Origin: Thiotrichales bacterium
GTDB taxonomy: Bacteria; Pseudomonadota; Gammaproteobacteria; HK1
Direction: 5' to 3'
Assembly: GCA_026709935.1 (NCBI GenBank)
Contig: JAPOSC010000033.1
Span: forward strand, 1-64,000
Length of the DNA stretch: 64,000 nt
A program made the translations under genes and the position numbers. Shown piece by piece: positions 26,813 to 35,973 of the stretch (positions within the stretch are counted from its first letter, which is position 1; the number at the start of each line of letters is the position of its first letter). The notes below the pieces were generated by a model. That model had not been told where the DNA came from and did not search any database. It saw only the letters and a list, made by a program, of their open reading frames with translations.

Positions 26813-27043
26813 ATGCACGTCTCCAAATGGGGCAACTGCCTCGCCATCCGGCTGCCCAAGGCACTGGTCGAGGATCTCGGCCTGAAACCCGGTGACGAAC
26901 TCGAAATCGTATCCGCTTCGACGAAACGCATCACGATCGCAAAGGATGAACGCCGAGCTCTGGCGGTCGAACGAATGCGAGCCCGCGCCTGGTCCATACC
27001 CCACGGATATGCGTTCGATCGGAACGAGGCCAACGCGCGGTGA
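26813..27043 (+). CDS. AbrB/MazE-type antitoxin (VapB-like)
   Basis: A 76-residue swapped-hairpin AbrB-fold protein. Residues 1-45 (MHVSKWGNCLAIRLPKALVEDLGL, continuing to GDELEIV) are the DNA-binding domain. The C-terminal RARAWSIPHGYAFDRNEANAR should wrap the toxin. It overlaps the toxin start (GTGA), so synthesis is coupled. It should repress its own promoter through the inverted repeat just upstream. Confidence 0.9.
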   Translation: MHVSKWGNCLAIRLPKALVEDLGLKPGDELEIVSASTKRITIAKDERRALAVERMRARAWSIPHGYAFDRNEANAR

Positions 27044-27432
27044 CCGCATTCCTCGACACGAACGTTCTGATATATGCTCAAGGTGCCGGCGCCAAGAGCG
27101 AGACGGCGCGACAGACGATCCTGGCGGGGGGCGTGATCAGCGTGCAGGTTCTGAACGAATTCGCTGCCGTCCTCCGCCGCAAGTTCAACCTCGAATGGGA
27201 AGTGATCGCCGAAGCTGTCGCCGACGTGCGAACAGCACTCGATCCCGTTCGCCCCATTGATGTCGTTACCCACACCGAGGCCGTCTCTCTTGCCCGCACG
27301 CACCGCTTCAGTTTCTACGACTCGCTGATCGTTGCATCGGCACTTGAAGCCGGATGCGACACACTACTGACGGAGGATCTTCAGGCTGGCCGACGTGTCG
27401 AAGGCTTGACGATCGTCAACCCATTCGCTTGA
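27040..27432 (+). CDS. PIN-domain toxin (VapC-like ribonuclease)
   Basis: A 130-residue PIN-domain nuclease that presumably cleaves RNA when the antitoxin is lost. Acidic metal-binding residues are visible: TAFLDTNVLIYAQ at the N-terminus, the Glu of QVLNEFAAVLRRK, and FYDSLIVASALEAGCDTLLTEDL near the C-terminus. The start is GTG, coupled to the antitoxin. Its last 69 bp overlap the 3' end of xdhB on the opposite strand. Confidence 0.92.
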   Translation: MTAFLDTNVLIYAQGAGAKSETARQTILAGGVISVQVLNEFAAVLRRKFNLEWEVIAEAVADVRTALDPVRPIDVVTHTEAVSLARTHRFSFYDSLIVASALEAGCDTLLTEDLQAGRRVEGLTIVNPFA

Positions 27433-29886
27433 GGAGCCCGTGTGGGTGTCAATCGCGTCCGGCTCAGGGGGGCCATCCGCCCGCATCGCGTCCGCTGCCC
27501 GCAGAATCGCCTCCGGCGTCGCCGGCGCGTCGAGCGGTGGCACCCGGCCCGGGGCCAGGCTCGCAAGCGCGTGGGTGATGGCGGAAAACACGGAGATGGC
27601 CAGCAGCAGCGGGGGTTCGCCGACCGCCTTCGAGCGGTGGATGGTAGCTTCGCGGTTGCGGCCCGGTTCGAACAGCGCCACTCGGAAGTCGGTCGGTACG
27701 TCCGAGCAGGTCGGGATCTTGTAGGTCGAGGGGGCATGGGTGAGGAGACGACCGTCCTCGCCGTAGACGAGTTCCTCGGTCGTGAGCCAGCCCATTCCCT
27801 GCACGAAGCCGCCCTCGATCTGCCCCATGTCGATGGCCGGGTTCAGCGAACAACCGGCGTCGTGGAGGATGTCCACCCGGTCGAGGCGCATCTCGCCGGT
27901 CTCGATGTCGACCGTCACCTCGCTGCACGCCGCGCCCCCGGCGAAGTAGAGGAAAGGGCGCCCGCTCGCGGTGTCGCGATCCCAGGTGATCTTCGGCGTC
28001 GCGTAGAAGCCGGTGGACGAGAGCGACACCCGCTCCGTGAACGCGAGTTGCGTGAGCCGTTCGAAGGGCACTGTCTCCGCCCCCACCCGCACCATGCCGT
28101 CCCCGAACGTGACCTCCGCCTCGCGCACCTGGAACAGCCGGGCCGCGAGTTCGGCCAGACGGCGGCGAATGGTGCGCGCGGCGCGGCGCGCCGCCATGCC
28201 GTTCAGATCGGAACCGGACGAGGCCGCAGTCGGCGTGGTGTTCGGCACCTTGTCGGTACGGGTCGCGGTAATCCGGACCCGGTCGATGCCGACCCCGAAT
28301 TCCTCGGCCACCACCTGCGCCACCTTGACGTAGAGCCCCTGCCCCATCTCCGTGCCGCCGTGGTTCACCTGCACCGAGCCGTCGGTGAAGACGTGCACCA
28401 GCGCGCCGGCCTGGTTGAGCTGCTTCAGCGTGAACGCGATCCCGAACTTGACCGGGGTGAGCGCGATGCCCTTGCGTATCGTGCCGCCGCTCCCTGTGCA
28501 CTCCGCACTCGCCGCACGTCCCGTGCTCGCCACACGCCCCGTGCTCGCCGCCCGCCCCGCGCTCGCATTGAACCGCGCGATGGCGCGACGCCGGGCCGCG
28601 TACCCGCTGGTGCGCTCCAGCCGGCGCACGATCCGGGTGACGGCTCGATCGTCGACCCGCATGCCGTAGGGGGTGACGTCGCGCCCCGGCGCGTAGAGGT
28701 TGCGCTTGCGCACCACCAGCGGATCGAGCCCCAGGGTGATCGCGACGGCGTCCATCATGCGCTCGGCGAACAGGGTCCCCTGCGGCCCTCCGAACCCCCG
28801 GAACGCGGTGTTCGACACCGTGTCGGTGCGCACCCGCCGGGAGTGGATCCGCGCCGCCGGGTAGAAGTAGGCGTTGTCGGCGTGGAACATGGCCCGGTCC
28901 ACCACGCCGAGAGAGAGGTCGGCCGAGCACCCGCACCGAGCGTCGAGATCGACGTCGATGCCGGCGAGCACGCCGTCGCCATCGAAGCCGCAGCGCCAGT
29001 CCACGCGGAAGTCGTGACGCTTGCCGGTCATCGTCATGTCGTCGTCGCGGTCGAGACGGACCTTCGCCGGCCGCCCGGTGACATGGGCAGCGAGCGCCGC
29101 GAGACAGGCCCACTGCGCCGCCTGCGACTCCTTGCCGCCGAACGCGCCGCCCATGCGCCGACACTCGCACACCACCGCCGCGCTCGGCACTCCGAGCATG
29201 TGGGCGACGAGGTTCTGGACCTCGGACGGATGCTGGGTGGAGGACCACACCCGCATCTCGTCGTCCTCTCCGGGCGCCGCGAGCGCCGCCTGCCCTTCGA
29301 GGTAGAAGTGCTCCTGACCGCCGATGCGCACCCGGCCTTCGAGCTGATGGGCGGCATCCGCGATCGCGGATGCCGACTCCCCGCGCCGGAATTCGTAGGG
29401 CGCCAGCACCTCGGCGCCGTCGGCGAGGCCGTCGTCCACGGTGACGCGGGGCGCGACCGCCTCGACCTCGATACGGGCCCGGTGCGCCGCCCGACGGGCC
29501 GCGTCGCGGGTTTCGGCGACCACTGCGAACACGACCTGACCGTGGAACAGGATCTCGCCGGCGGCGAGGATGGGATCGTCGCCGAAGGCGGGGCTGCAAT
29601 CGTTCGCCCCCGGAATGTCCGCAGCAGTCAGCACCGCCAGCACCCCGGGAGAGGCCCGCACCGCGTCGAGGTCGATGGCGCGGATGACCCCGCGCGCCGC
29701 GGCGGCGGAGCCGGGCGCCACGTGCACAGTGCCGGCCGGCTCGGGCAGATCGTCGATATAGGCGGCAGCGCCCCGAACGTGGCGCGCGGCGCTGTCGTGG
29801 GCGAGTGCGAGCCCGACGCTCGCGCCGGCGTCGAGGCCCGGGCGATCCGTGAGCGCGGCGTTGGTGATGAGCGAACGCGACTTCAT
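27364..29886 (-). CDS. xdhB: xanthine dehydrogenase molybdopterin-binding subunit
   Basis: An 840-residue large subunit of bacterial xanthine dehydrogenase, oxidising hypoxanthine and xanthine to urate. Cofactor motifs present are GGAFGGKES, the Arg-containing AFRGFGGPQG, GTEMGQGLYVK and the catalytic Glu in KAVGEPPLLLA. I start it at ATG 29886 (MKSRSLITNAA); the frame is open to 29970. It is longer than usual because the C-terminal tail runs 69 bp into the PIN toxin gene. Residues 490-510 hold an Ala/Ser/Thr repeat (AASTGRVASTGRAAS). No xdhA (FAD/2Fe-2S) gene lies beside it. Confidence 0.93.
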   Translation of the reverse strand: MKSRSLITNAALTDRPGLDAGASVGLALAHDSAARHVRGAAAYIDDLPEPAGTVHVAPGSAAAARGVIRAIDLDAVRASPGVLAVLTAADIPGANDCSPAFGDDPILAAGEILFHGQVVFAVVAETRDAARRAAHRARIEVEAVAPRVTVDDGLADGAEVLAPYEFRRGESASAIADAAHQLEGRVRIGGQEHFYLEGQAALAAPGEDDEMRVWSSTQHPSEVQNLVAHMLGVPSAAVVCECRRMGGAFGGKESQAAQWACLAALAAHVTGRPAKVRLDRDDDMTMTGKRHDFRVDWRCGFDGDGVLAGIDVDLDARCGCSADLSLGVVDRAMFHADNAYFYPAARIHSRRVRTDTVSNTAFRGFGGPQGTLFAERMMDAVAITLGLDPLVVRKRNLYAPGRDVTPYGMRVDDRAVTRIVRRLERTSGYAARRRAIARFNASAGRAASTGRVASTGRAASAECTGSGGTIRKGIALTPVKFGIAFTLKQLNQAGALVHVFTDGSVQVNHGGTEMGQGLYVKVAQVVAEEFGVGIDRVRITATRTDKVPNTTPTAASSGSDLNGMAARRAARTIRRRLAELAARLFQVREAEVTFGDGMVRVGAETVPFERLTQLAFTERVSLSSTGFYATPKITWDRDTASGRPFLYFAGGAACSEVTVDIETGEMRLDRVDILHDAGCSLNPAIDMGQIEGGFVQGMGWLTTEELVYGEDGRLLTHAPSTYKIPTCSDVPTDFRVALFEPGRNREATIHRSKAVGEPPLLLAISVFSAITHALASLAPGRVPPLDAPATPEAILRAADAMRADGPPEPDAIDTHTGSSSEWVDDRQAFDTSASLKILRQ

Positions 29887-30252
29887 CGGCGTGATTACAT
29901 CGTAATTTAGGCGTAATTTCAGCGCAATTCCGGCGGCGCTCCAAGAGGCCGTCACCCAGGGCCGCCACACGGAGCGTTACATGGGGCAATTGCACTGCAA
30001 TTCCCGCTGACGCTCCGGCGCGATTCCCGCCGGCGTTCCGGGAGGCCGGCCCGCCGTGCGATTCCGGCGGAATTTCGATCTCCGCCGCATCCGTCCGGGG
30101 CCATTTCGAGCGTGGGTTCCGGCCTGGGGGAAGCGTGGGTTCCGGGCTCGGCGGGAATGGCTGGCGATCCTGTTACGCGATTCCGTCACGCAATGGTGGC
30201 CGACAGGAATGGGTGTCAGAATGAGCCGGAAGGAGATCCGCGTGCAGGAGCG
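29887..30252. repeat. divergent promoter region with degenerate repeats between xdhB and the CoxM-like gene
   Basis: No gene is supported beyond a possible short leader. Four degenerate copies of a GC[AG]ATTCC-plus-GC-rich element occur at 29924-29950, 29997-30016, 30020-30047 and 30058-30077; two end in GAGGCC. GCGTGGGTTCCGG occurs twice, at 30110 and 30133. CGTAATTT also occurs twice near 29901-29919. This is the shared control region for xdhB (minus) and the molybdenum hydroxylase operon (plus). Confidence 0.5.
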
Positions 30253-30387
30253 ATGATACGAGGTCGGCCATTCCCGTTGGCGTGCCGAGAGCGCACTCCG
30301 CGACGCAATCGGGCGCGCTCGGCCGTCGGGCGCGTCGAGATTCCGGACGGCGGGAACTTGGGCGCCCTGGCGGCGCACGGCCGTTGA
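30221..30387 (+). other. two linked short leader ORFs upstream of the CoxM-like gene
   Basis: MSRKEIRVQER (30221-30256) ends on the ATG of a 44-codon ORF (30253-30387; ATGA). That ORF has its own AGGAG site and ends on the TTG start of the CoxM-like gene (TTGA). The chain resembles the relay ORFs elsewhere in the window but sits in a 5' leader, where it could couple or attenuate expression. Confidence 0.3.
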
Positions 30388-31262
30388 GCGCGTACCGGCG
30401 GCCGGCCGGCCTGAACGATGCGCTCGGCCGGCTGAGCGCGGAGCCGCACCGGATCATCGCCGGCGGCACCGATGTGTTTCCGGCCGCCGCCGCGGCGGTC
30501 GGGTGGGGACGACCGGGCATCGACCACCCCGGCCGCGCGCCGATCCTCGACATCACCGCCATCGAAGCGCTCTCGCACATCCGCCGCTTCCCGGACCGGG
30601 TGGAGATCGGTGCCCTCGTCACCTGGACCGAGGCGATCGAGTCCGACCTGCCGGCGTGGTTCGACGGCGTGCGGCAGGCGGCTCGCGAGGTCGGAGGGCG
30701 GCAGATTCAGAATCGCGGCACGCTGGCCGGCAATCTCTGCAACGCATCGCCAGCCGCGGACGGGGTGCCCGCCCTGCTCGCCCTCGACGCCCGAGTACGA
30801 CTCCGGCGCCGTGGCGGCTCGCGGGATGTTCCGCTCGAATCCTTCATCACCGGCAACCGACGCACCTGTCTGCGGCCCGAAGAGCTGATGACCACAATCG
30901 TCATCCCCTCCCCCGCGCCCGGAGCCCGCTCCACGTTCCTCAAGCTCGGCGCGCGGCGCTATCTGGTAATCTCCATCGCGATGGTGGCGGCCGGCCTGGA
31001 AGTGCGGGACGGACGCATCCGGGGGGCACGGATCGCCGTCGGCGCCTGCTCGGAGGTCGCGCGACGGTTGACTCGTCTCGAAGCCCGCTTGGAAGGCACG
31101 CGGCCCGAGGACGCCCCCGGCGGGGTGCGAGAGGAGGACTTCGCATCGCTCTCCCCCCTGAACGACGTGCGGGCTTCCGCCGCCTACCGCCGGCACGGGG
31201 CGCGGGTGCTGGTGACCCGGGCGCTCGGCGCCCTGGTGCACGGCGAAGGCGCGGCGCGCTGA
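30384..31262 (+). CDS. molybdenum hydroxylase FAD-binding subunit (CoxM-like)
   Basis: A roughly 292-residue medium subunit passing electrons from the 2Fe-2S centres to FAD. The FAD-binding motifs are HRIIAGGTDVFP near the N-terminus and QIQNRGTLAGNLCNASPAADG in the middle; FLKLGARRYLVISIAMVA marks the C-terminal domain. The usual N-terminus (LSAYRRPAGLNDAL) corresponds to TTG 30384; the open frame extends to 30282, but that part is Arg-rich and unlike the family. The partner subunits are fused in the next gene. Confidence 0.9.
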   Translation: MSAYRRPAGLNDALGRLSAEPHRIIAGGTDVFPAAAAAVGWGRPGIDHPGRAPILDITAIEALSHIRRFPDRVEIGALVTWTEAIESDLPAWFDGVRQAAREVGGRQIQNRGTLAGNLCNASPAADGVPALLALDARVRLRRRGGSRDVPLESFITGNRRTCLRPEELMTTIVIPSPAPGARSTFLKLGARRYLVISIAMVAAGLEVRDGRIRGARIAVGACSEVARRLTRLEARLEGTRPEDAPGGVREEDFASLSPLNDVRASAAYRRHGARVLVTRALGALVHGEGAAR

Positions 31263-31301
31263 ACCGGGTCCGCCACGCCGACTCAAGTACATGATTTGGT
31301 G

Positions 31302-31317
31302 CATGTGCCGGCACATG
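31302..31317. promoter_or_regulatory. perfect 16-bp palindrome upstream of the fused CoxS-CoxL gene
   Basis: CATGTGCCGGCACATG reads the same on both strands. It lies in the 241-bp gap between the two hydroxylase genes, flanked by the near-repeats ACATGATTTGGTG and ACATGATCTGGGG. It could be an operator for an internal promoter. A 69-codon open frame (31291-31500) covers the gap and ends 3 nt before the next start; it looks incidental. Confidence 0.45.
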
Positions 31318-31503
31318 ATCTGGGGTATGAGCCGGGTCCGGCATTGCGAAGCCGACCGATTGTCGGCCATTGATCGGCCATTCCCGCCCAGCCGGAACAT
31401 GCACTCGGAATCGTCCCGAATGAACGCTCCACCGGAGGCCGGGGTCCCGCCGGAGTCTCCCAGCGTGACGACCTCTCGGACCGCCGGCGGGAATCGCTGA
31501 CCG

Positions 31504-34344
31504 ATGACCATCACTGCTCACCGATTTCGCGTCAATGGCCGCACGGTCGAGGTGGACGCGCCGCCCGCATCCCGCCTCACGCACGTGCTGCGCGTGCACC
31601 TCGGGCTCACCGGCACCAAGGTCGGCTGCGACGCCGGGGATTGCGGCGCGTGCACGATCCTCCTCGACGACGAGCAAGTCTGCGCCTGCCTGGTGACTCT
31701 AGGGCAGGTGGCTGGCCGGTCGGTCGCCACGGTGGAGGGATTGGCGGAGAACGGCCGCCCGAGCCGGTTGCAGCGGGCGTTCCACGAACACGGGGCGGCC
31801 CAGTGCGGAATCTGCACGCCGGGAATGCTGATGGCCGCGAGCACCCTGCTCGGCCGCGCGCAGCCCCCGACCGAGGCAGAAGTCCTCGACGCGCTCGGCG
31901 GGGTGCTCTGCCGGTGCACCGGCTACCGGAAGATCGTACGGGCGGTGCTCGCAGCGACGCATGACGCGCCGCCCGCTCGCCCCGGCAGCGGAAACGAGGC
32001 GCGAAACGACGCAGCCCGCAACGACGGGGCGATGCAGTACATGGGCCAGCGCGTTCCGAGCGTCGACGGCATCGACAAGGTCACCGGCGCCGCCGTCTTC
32101 GGCGATGACGAGGCGCCGCCCGACGCACTCCGGCTGCGGGTGGTGCGCTCCCCGCATCCCCATGCCCGCTTCACGCTCGGCGATTGCGCCGCCCTGCACA
32201 CGCGGTATCCCGGGCTGGCCCGGATCCTCACCGCCGCCGACGTCCCCGGCGTCAACGGCTTCGGGATCTACCCGGACATCAAGGACCAGCCGGTGCTCGC
32301 CCCCGGCATCGTGCGCTATCGCGGCGAGGCGGTGGCGGCGCTGGTCGGCGACGCCGACACCCTCGACCGGCTCTCCGACGACGAAATTCCCATCGACTGG
32401 GAGCCGCGGCCGGCCCTCCGCGATCCGCGCGATGCGGTATCCCCGGGCGCCGCGGCGGTGCAGCCGGCCCATCCGGACAACGTGCTCACCCGCGGGCGCG
32501 TGCATGCCGGCGCCGTGCCGCCGCCCGACGACGACGAATTCGTCGAGGCGAGCGGCGAGTTCGAGACCCCCTTCGTCGAACATGCCTACATCGAGCCCGA
32601 GGCCGGGTATGCACGGCGCGTCAAGGGCGATCAGAGGAGTAATCAGGGGGGCGATCCGGGGGACGATCGGATCGAAGTCGTCGCGAGTACCCAGACCCCG
32701 TACATGGACCGCGACGAGGTGGCCAACGTACTCGGCATCGCGCCCGAGCGGGTCCGCATCCGGCCGTCAGCCTGCGGCGGCGGCTTTGGCGGCAAGCTCG
32801 ACCAGTCCGTCCAGCCCCTGGTGGCGCTGGCCGCGTGGGTGCTGGGGGCGCCGGTGCGCTGCACCTGGACGCGCCCGGAGTCGATGGCGGCCAGCACCAA
32901 GCGGCATCCGGCGCGCATCCGCGCCCACGCAGTGGCGGACGCCGGCGGACGCCTGGTCGCCTACGAGTTCGACGGCGACTTCGACACCGGCGCCTACGCC
33001 TCGTGGGGACCGACCGTGGCCGGTCGGGTGCCGGTCCACTGCATGGGCCCGTACCGGGTGGCGAACGTGCGGGCGGACGCGCGCGCGATCCTGACCAACG
33101 CGCCGCCGTCGGGGGCGTTTCGGGGCTTCGGGGTGCCGCAGGCGGCGGTCGCGCACGAATCGCTGGTGGACGAGCTGGCTGTCGCGCTCGACATGGACCC
33201 GCTCGAGTTCCGGCGGCGCAATGCGCTGCGGGCCGGCGACCGGACCGCCACCGGCCAGAGGCTGGAGGCAAGCGCCGGTCTCGTCGCCTGCCTGGATGCG
33301 CTCCGCCCGCGCTGGCAGGCGCTGCGCGAGGAGGCCCGCGCCTTCAATGCCACTGCCGCGGCCCGCGGAACGCCCCGGCGCCGCGGCGCCGGCATCGCCT
33401 GCATGTGGTATGGCTGCGGCAACACCTCGATGTCGAACCCCTCCTCCATGCGCGTCACCCTGTCCCGGGACGGGCGGATGCTGTTCCGCAACGGCGCACA
33501 GGACATCGGGCAGGGGTCGTCCACGATCATGCTCCAGATCGTGGCCGAGGCCCTGGGCCTGCCCATGGAGCGGATCGACATGGTGGTCTCCGACACCGAC
33601 CTGACCGAGGACGCGGGCAAATCCTCGGCGTCGCGCCAGACCTTCGTCTCCGGCCGGGCCGCCCAGCTTGCGGGCGCCGACCTGCGCGCACGGATGCTGG
33701 CCCTCGTCAACGCCGGTGCGGACGCCGCCCTGCGGCTCGACGGCGACACGCTGCGCATCACCGGTGGGGACGGCGTGGAGCACGCCGTCGCACTCGGACG
33801 CCTGCCGGTCATCGAGGGCGAAGACATCGTTCTGGAGGGCCGGGGCCGCTTCGATCCGCCCTCCACCCCACTCGACGAGAACGGCCAGGGCACCCCCTAC
33901 GCAACCTACGGCTTCGCCGCGCAGATCGCGGTCGTGGAGGTCGACCTGGAACTCGGCACCGTGATCCCGCGGCGCATCGTCGCCGCCCACGACGTGGGCG
34001 CGGCCGTGAATCCGACCCTCGTCGAGGGGCAGATCGAGGGCGGCATCGCGCAGGGCATCGGGCTCGCCCTGATGGAGGAGTACATCCCGGGTCGCACCGA
34101 GAACTTCCACGACTACCTATTCCCTACCATCGGCGACGTCCCCGAGATCGAATGCCTGCTCGTCGAGGACCCCGAGCCGCTCGGCCCCTGGGGCGCAAAG
34201 GGGATCGGCGAGCCCGCCCTGATCCCGACCGCGCCCGCCATCCTGAATGCGGTGCACCACGCCGCCGGAGTCCGGCTGCGCCGGCTGCCGATTCTCCCGC
34301 ACCGGGTTCGGGAAGCGCTCGAAGCGGGAGGTTCCGATGGCTGA
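31504..34344 (+). CDS. fused 2Fe-2S and molybdopterin subunit of a xanthine-dehydrogenase-family hydroxylase
   Basis: A 946-residue fusion of small (CoxS) and large (CoxL) subunits. Residues 1-155 hold both 2Fe-2S clusters (CDAGDCGACTILLD; then CGICTPGM and CRCTGYRKI). After a Gly/Asn linker the molybdenum part shows GGGFGGKLDQ, SGAFRGFGVPQ, QDIGQGSST and GAKGIGEPALIPTAPAI with the catalytic Glu. With the CoxM-like gene this makes a complete hydroxylase for an N-heteroaromatic such as nicotinate. The substrate is inferred from the following reductase gene, not from active-site residues. Confidence 0.92.
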   Translation: MTITAHRFRVNGRTVEVDAPPASRLTHVLRVHLGLTGTKVGCDAGDCGACTILLDDEQVCACLVTLGQVAGRSVATVEGLAENGRPSRLQRAFHEHGAAQCGICTPGMLMAASTLLGRAQPPTEAEVLDALGGVLCRCTGYRKIVRAVLAATHDAPPARPGSGNEARNDAARNDGAMQYMGQRVPSVDGIDKVTGAAVFGDDEAPPDALRLRVVRSPHPHARFTLGDCAALHTRYPGLARILTAADVPGVNGFGIYPDIKDQPVLAPGIVRYRGEAVAALVGDADTLDRLSDDEIPIDWEPRPALRDPRDAVSPGAAAVQPAHPDNVLTRGRVHAGAVPPPDDDEFVEASGEFETPFVEHAYIEPEAGYARRVKGDQRSNQGGDPGDDRIEVVASTQTPYMDRDEVANVLGIAPERVRIRPSACGGGFGGKLDQSVQPLVALAAWVLGAPVRCTWTRPESMAASTKRHPARIRAHAVADAGGRLVAYEFDGDFDTGAYASWGPTVAGRVPVHCMGPYRVANVRADARAILTNAPPSGAFRGFGVPQAAVAHESLVDELAVALDMDPLEFRRRNALRAGDRTATGQRLEASAGLVACLDALRPRWQALREEARAFNATAAARGTPRRRGAGIACMWYGCGNTSMSNPSSMRVTLSRDGRMLFRNGAQDIGQGSSTIMLQIVAEALGLPMERIDMVVSDTDLTEDAGKSSASRQTFVSGRAAQLAGADLRARMLALVNAGADAALRLDGDTLRITGGDGVEHAVALGRLPVIEGEDIVLEGRGRFDPPSTPLDENGQGTPYATYGFAAQIAVVEVDLELGTVIPRRIVAAHDVGAAVNPTLVEGQIEGGIAQGIGLALMEEYIPGRTENFHDYLFPTIGDVPEIECLLVEDPEPLGPWGAKGIGEPALIPTAPAILNAVHHAAGVRLRRLPILPHRVREALEAGGSDG

Positions 34345-34450
34345 AGCGTTCACTGCATCGGAAGCGGCGCACGCCACCTCACCGGCCGAACGCCATCACG
34401 GACGCCTGGACGGGTGCCGCCAATGGGTCGAGGCCGGCACGCTCCCATGA
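34337..34450 (+). other. 37-codon relay ORF between the fused hydroxylase and the hnr-like gene
   Basis: ATG lies 8 nt before the end of the hydroxylase gene (ATGGCTGA), and the TGA overlaps the ATG of the next gene (ATGA). The product would start MAEAFTASEAAHATSPAERH. No similarity to the downstream N-terminus is obvious. Confidence 0.35.
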
Positions 34451-35973
34451 CCGGTCAGGACAATCGGCGCCGCCGCGCCGACCGCACCGAGAAGTTCGGG
34501 GCACGCGAGGCGTCCGGGATCGTGCGCTGCGACGCCTGCCCGATCCTCTGCCGCATCAAGCCAGGGAAGCTCGGTGCCTGCGACCGCTACGCCAACGAGC
34601 ACGGGACACTGGTGCGCACCGACCCGCTGGTGCTGACCCGGCGTGCGCTGGAGGCCGGAACCCCGATGGTGCCGTTCGCAGGCGAGGGCGTCGCGGACTG
34701 GGACGGCCGGGCCTTCACAAGCGACCGCACCTTCGTCACCGGCATCGGCTCCGGCACCACCTACCCCGACTACAAGCCGGCGCCGTTCATCGTCGCGGCC
34801 GAACACGAAGGCGTGGACACGGTGACGGTGGTCTCCGAGGGCATCTTCTCGTACTGCGGGGTGAAGGTGAAAATCGACACCGACCGCTACCTCGGCCCCG
34901 AGTGCGCGCCCATCCGGGTGGAGGGCGAACCGGTGGGGCATGTCACCACCGCCGAGTACGGCTCGCAGATGCTCGCCATCGGCGGGGTGAACCAGCTCAC
35001 CGGCGGCACCCGCCGAGCCGGTCGCATCACCTGCGAGACGCTGCTGGCGCTCTGCAACCGCGAGGCGGTGGAGCTTGCCATCGACGGCGGCAGCACCGTG
35101 GTGGCCCGGGCCGGACGCGCCCCGGTCGTGAACGGGGTCGAGGAACAGCGGATGCGGGCCGGCTGCGGCTCGGCCACCGTCGGCATGTTCGCGCAGCAGT
35201 GGCACAGGCACGTGGACGAAGTGATCGTGGTCGACGACCACATCACCGGGGTGCTCACCGAGCACCAGGCGGGGGTCTGTCTCGACATGCCGCGGGCCGG
35301 CATCCGGGTACGCGGGCGGAAGTCCACCCCCGGACGCTACTTCCAGGTCGCGAGCCCCGGCCCCGGCTGGGGCGGCACCGACATCACCGATCCGCTGTCC
35401 ATGATCCGCAGCATCGATCCGAAGGTGGCGTGGCCGGGGATGCGGGTACTGCTGACCACCACCACCGGCGAGGACAGCCTCTGGTGCATCCTCGACGAGG
35501 ATCGCCAAACCCTGCGGCCCGCCCCCATCCCCGATCCGGTACGCGCGGTGGTCGAGCGCATCGGGGAGAACTGCGAGCCGTCGCTGTGCTCGGTGCTGTT
35601 CATGGCCGGGGCGGGTGGCTCGCTCCGGGCCGGAGTCACCGAGAACCCCATCCGGCTGACCGACTCCATCAAGTCGGCCGCGACTCGGGTCACCATGGGC
35701 GGCGCGCCGGTCTACATCTGGCCGGGGGGCGGCATCACCGTGCTCGTCGACGTGATGCGCCTCCCCGCCGACGCATTCGGCTACGTGCCGACACCCGCCA
35801 TCGTGGCACCCATCGAATTCACGGTACCGGTCGCGGACTACGAGGCCCTCGGCGGGCACCTCGACCACGCGATCCCGCTCTCGGAGATCCTCGCCGAGAC
35901 CGGAGGCGAGGCGGACGTGCGCGGCTGGGACGAAGCGAACCCCTGGCCATGGAAACCGCTGGGGCAGCGCTGA
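34447..35973 (+). CDS. 6-hydroxynicotinate-reductase-like iron-sulfur protein
   Basis: A 508-residue protein resembling proteins annotated as 6-hydroxynicotinate reductase (recognised from memory of rhizobial homologues). A Cys-rich N-terminus (CDACPILCRIKPGKLGACDR) suggests a 4Fe-4S cluster. Other conserved-looking stretches are TYPDYKPAPFIVAAEHEGVD, EGIFSYCGVKVKIDTD and GRYFQVASPGPGWGGTDITD. It would reduce the ring after hydroxylation by the upstream enzyme. The start overlaps the relay ORF (ATGA); the 3' end overlaps dinB by 25 nt. The function is a family-level inference. Confidence 0.72.
   Translation: MTGQDNRRRRADRTEKFGAREASGIVRCDACPILCRIKPGKLGACDRYANEHGTLVRTDPLVLTRRALEAGTPMVPFAGEGVADWDGRAFTSDRTFVTGIGSGTTYPDYKPAPFIVAAEHEGVDTVTVVSEGIFSYCGVKVKIDTDRYLGPECAPIRVEGEPVGHVTTAEYGSQMLAIGGVNQLTGGTRRAGRITCETLLALCNREAVELAIDGGSTVVARAGRAPVVNGVEEQRMRAGCGSATVGMFAQQWHRHVDEVIVVDDHITGVLTEHQAGVCLDMPRAGIRVRGRKSTPGRYFQVASPGPGWGGTDITDPLSMIRSIDPKVAWPGMRVLLTTTTGEDSLWCILDEDRQTLRPAPIPDPVRAVVERIGENCEPSLCSVLFMAGAGGSLRAGVTENPIRLTDSIKSAATRVTMGGAPVYIWPGGGITVLVDVMRLPADAFGYVPTPAIVAPIEFTVPVADYEALGGHLDHAIPLSEILAETGGEADVRGWDEANPWPWKPLGQR

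Noticed and set aside
31291-31500. 69-codon frame between the CoxM-like and CoxS-CoxL-like genes
   Set aside because: It ends 3 nt before the next start but does not overlap either neighbour, and it runs through a palindrome. I treat it as incidental.
32835-35948. Very long open frame upstream of and in frame with dinB
   Set aside because: It is a shadow of the fused hydroxylase and hnr-like genes. The Arg/Gly/Pro/Ala-rich translation has no domain until the dinB start at 35949.
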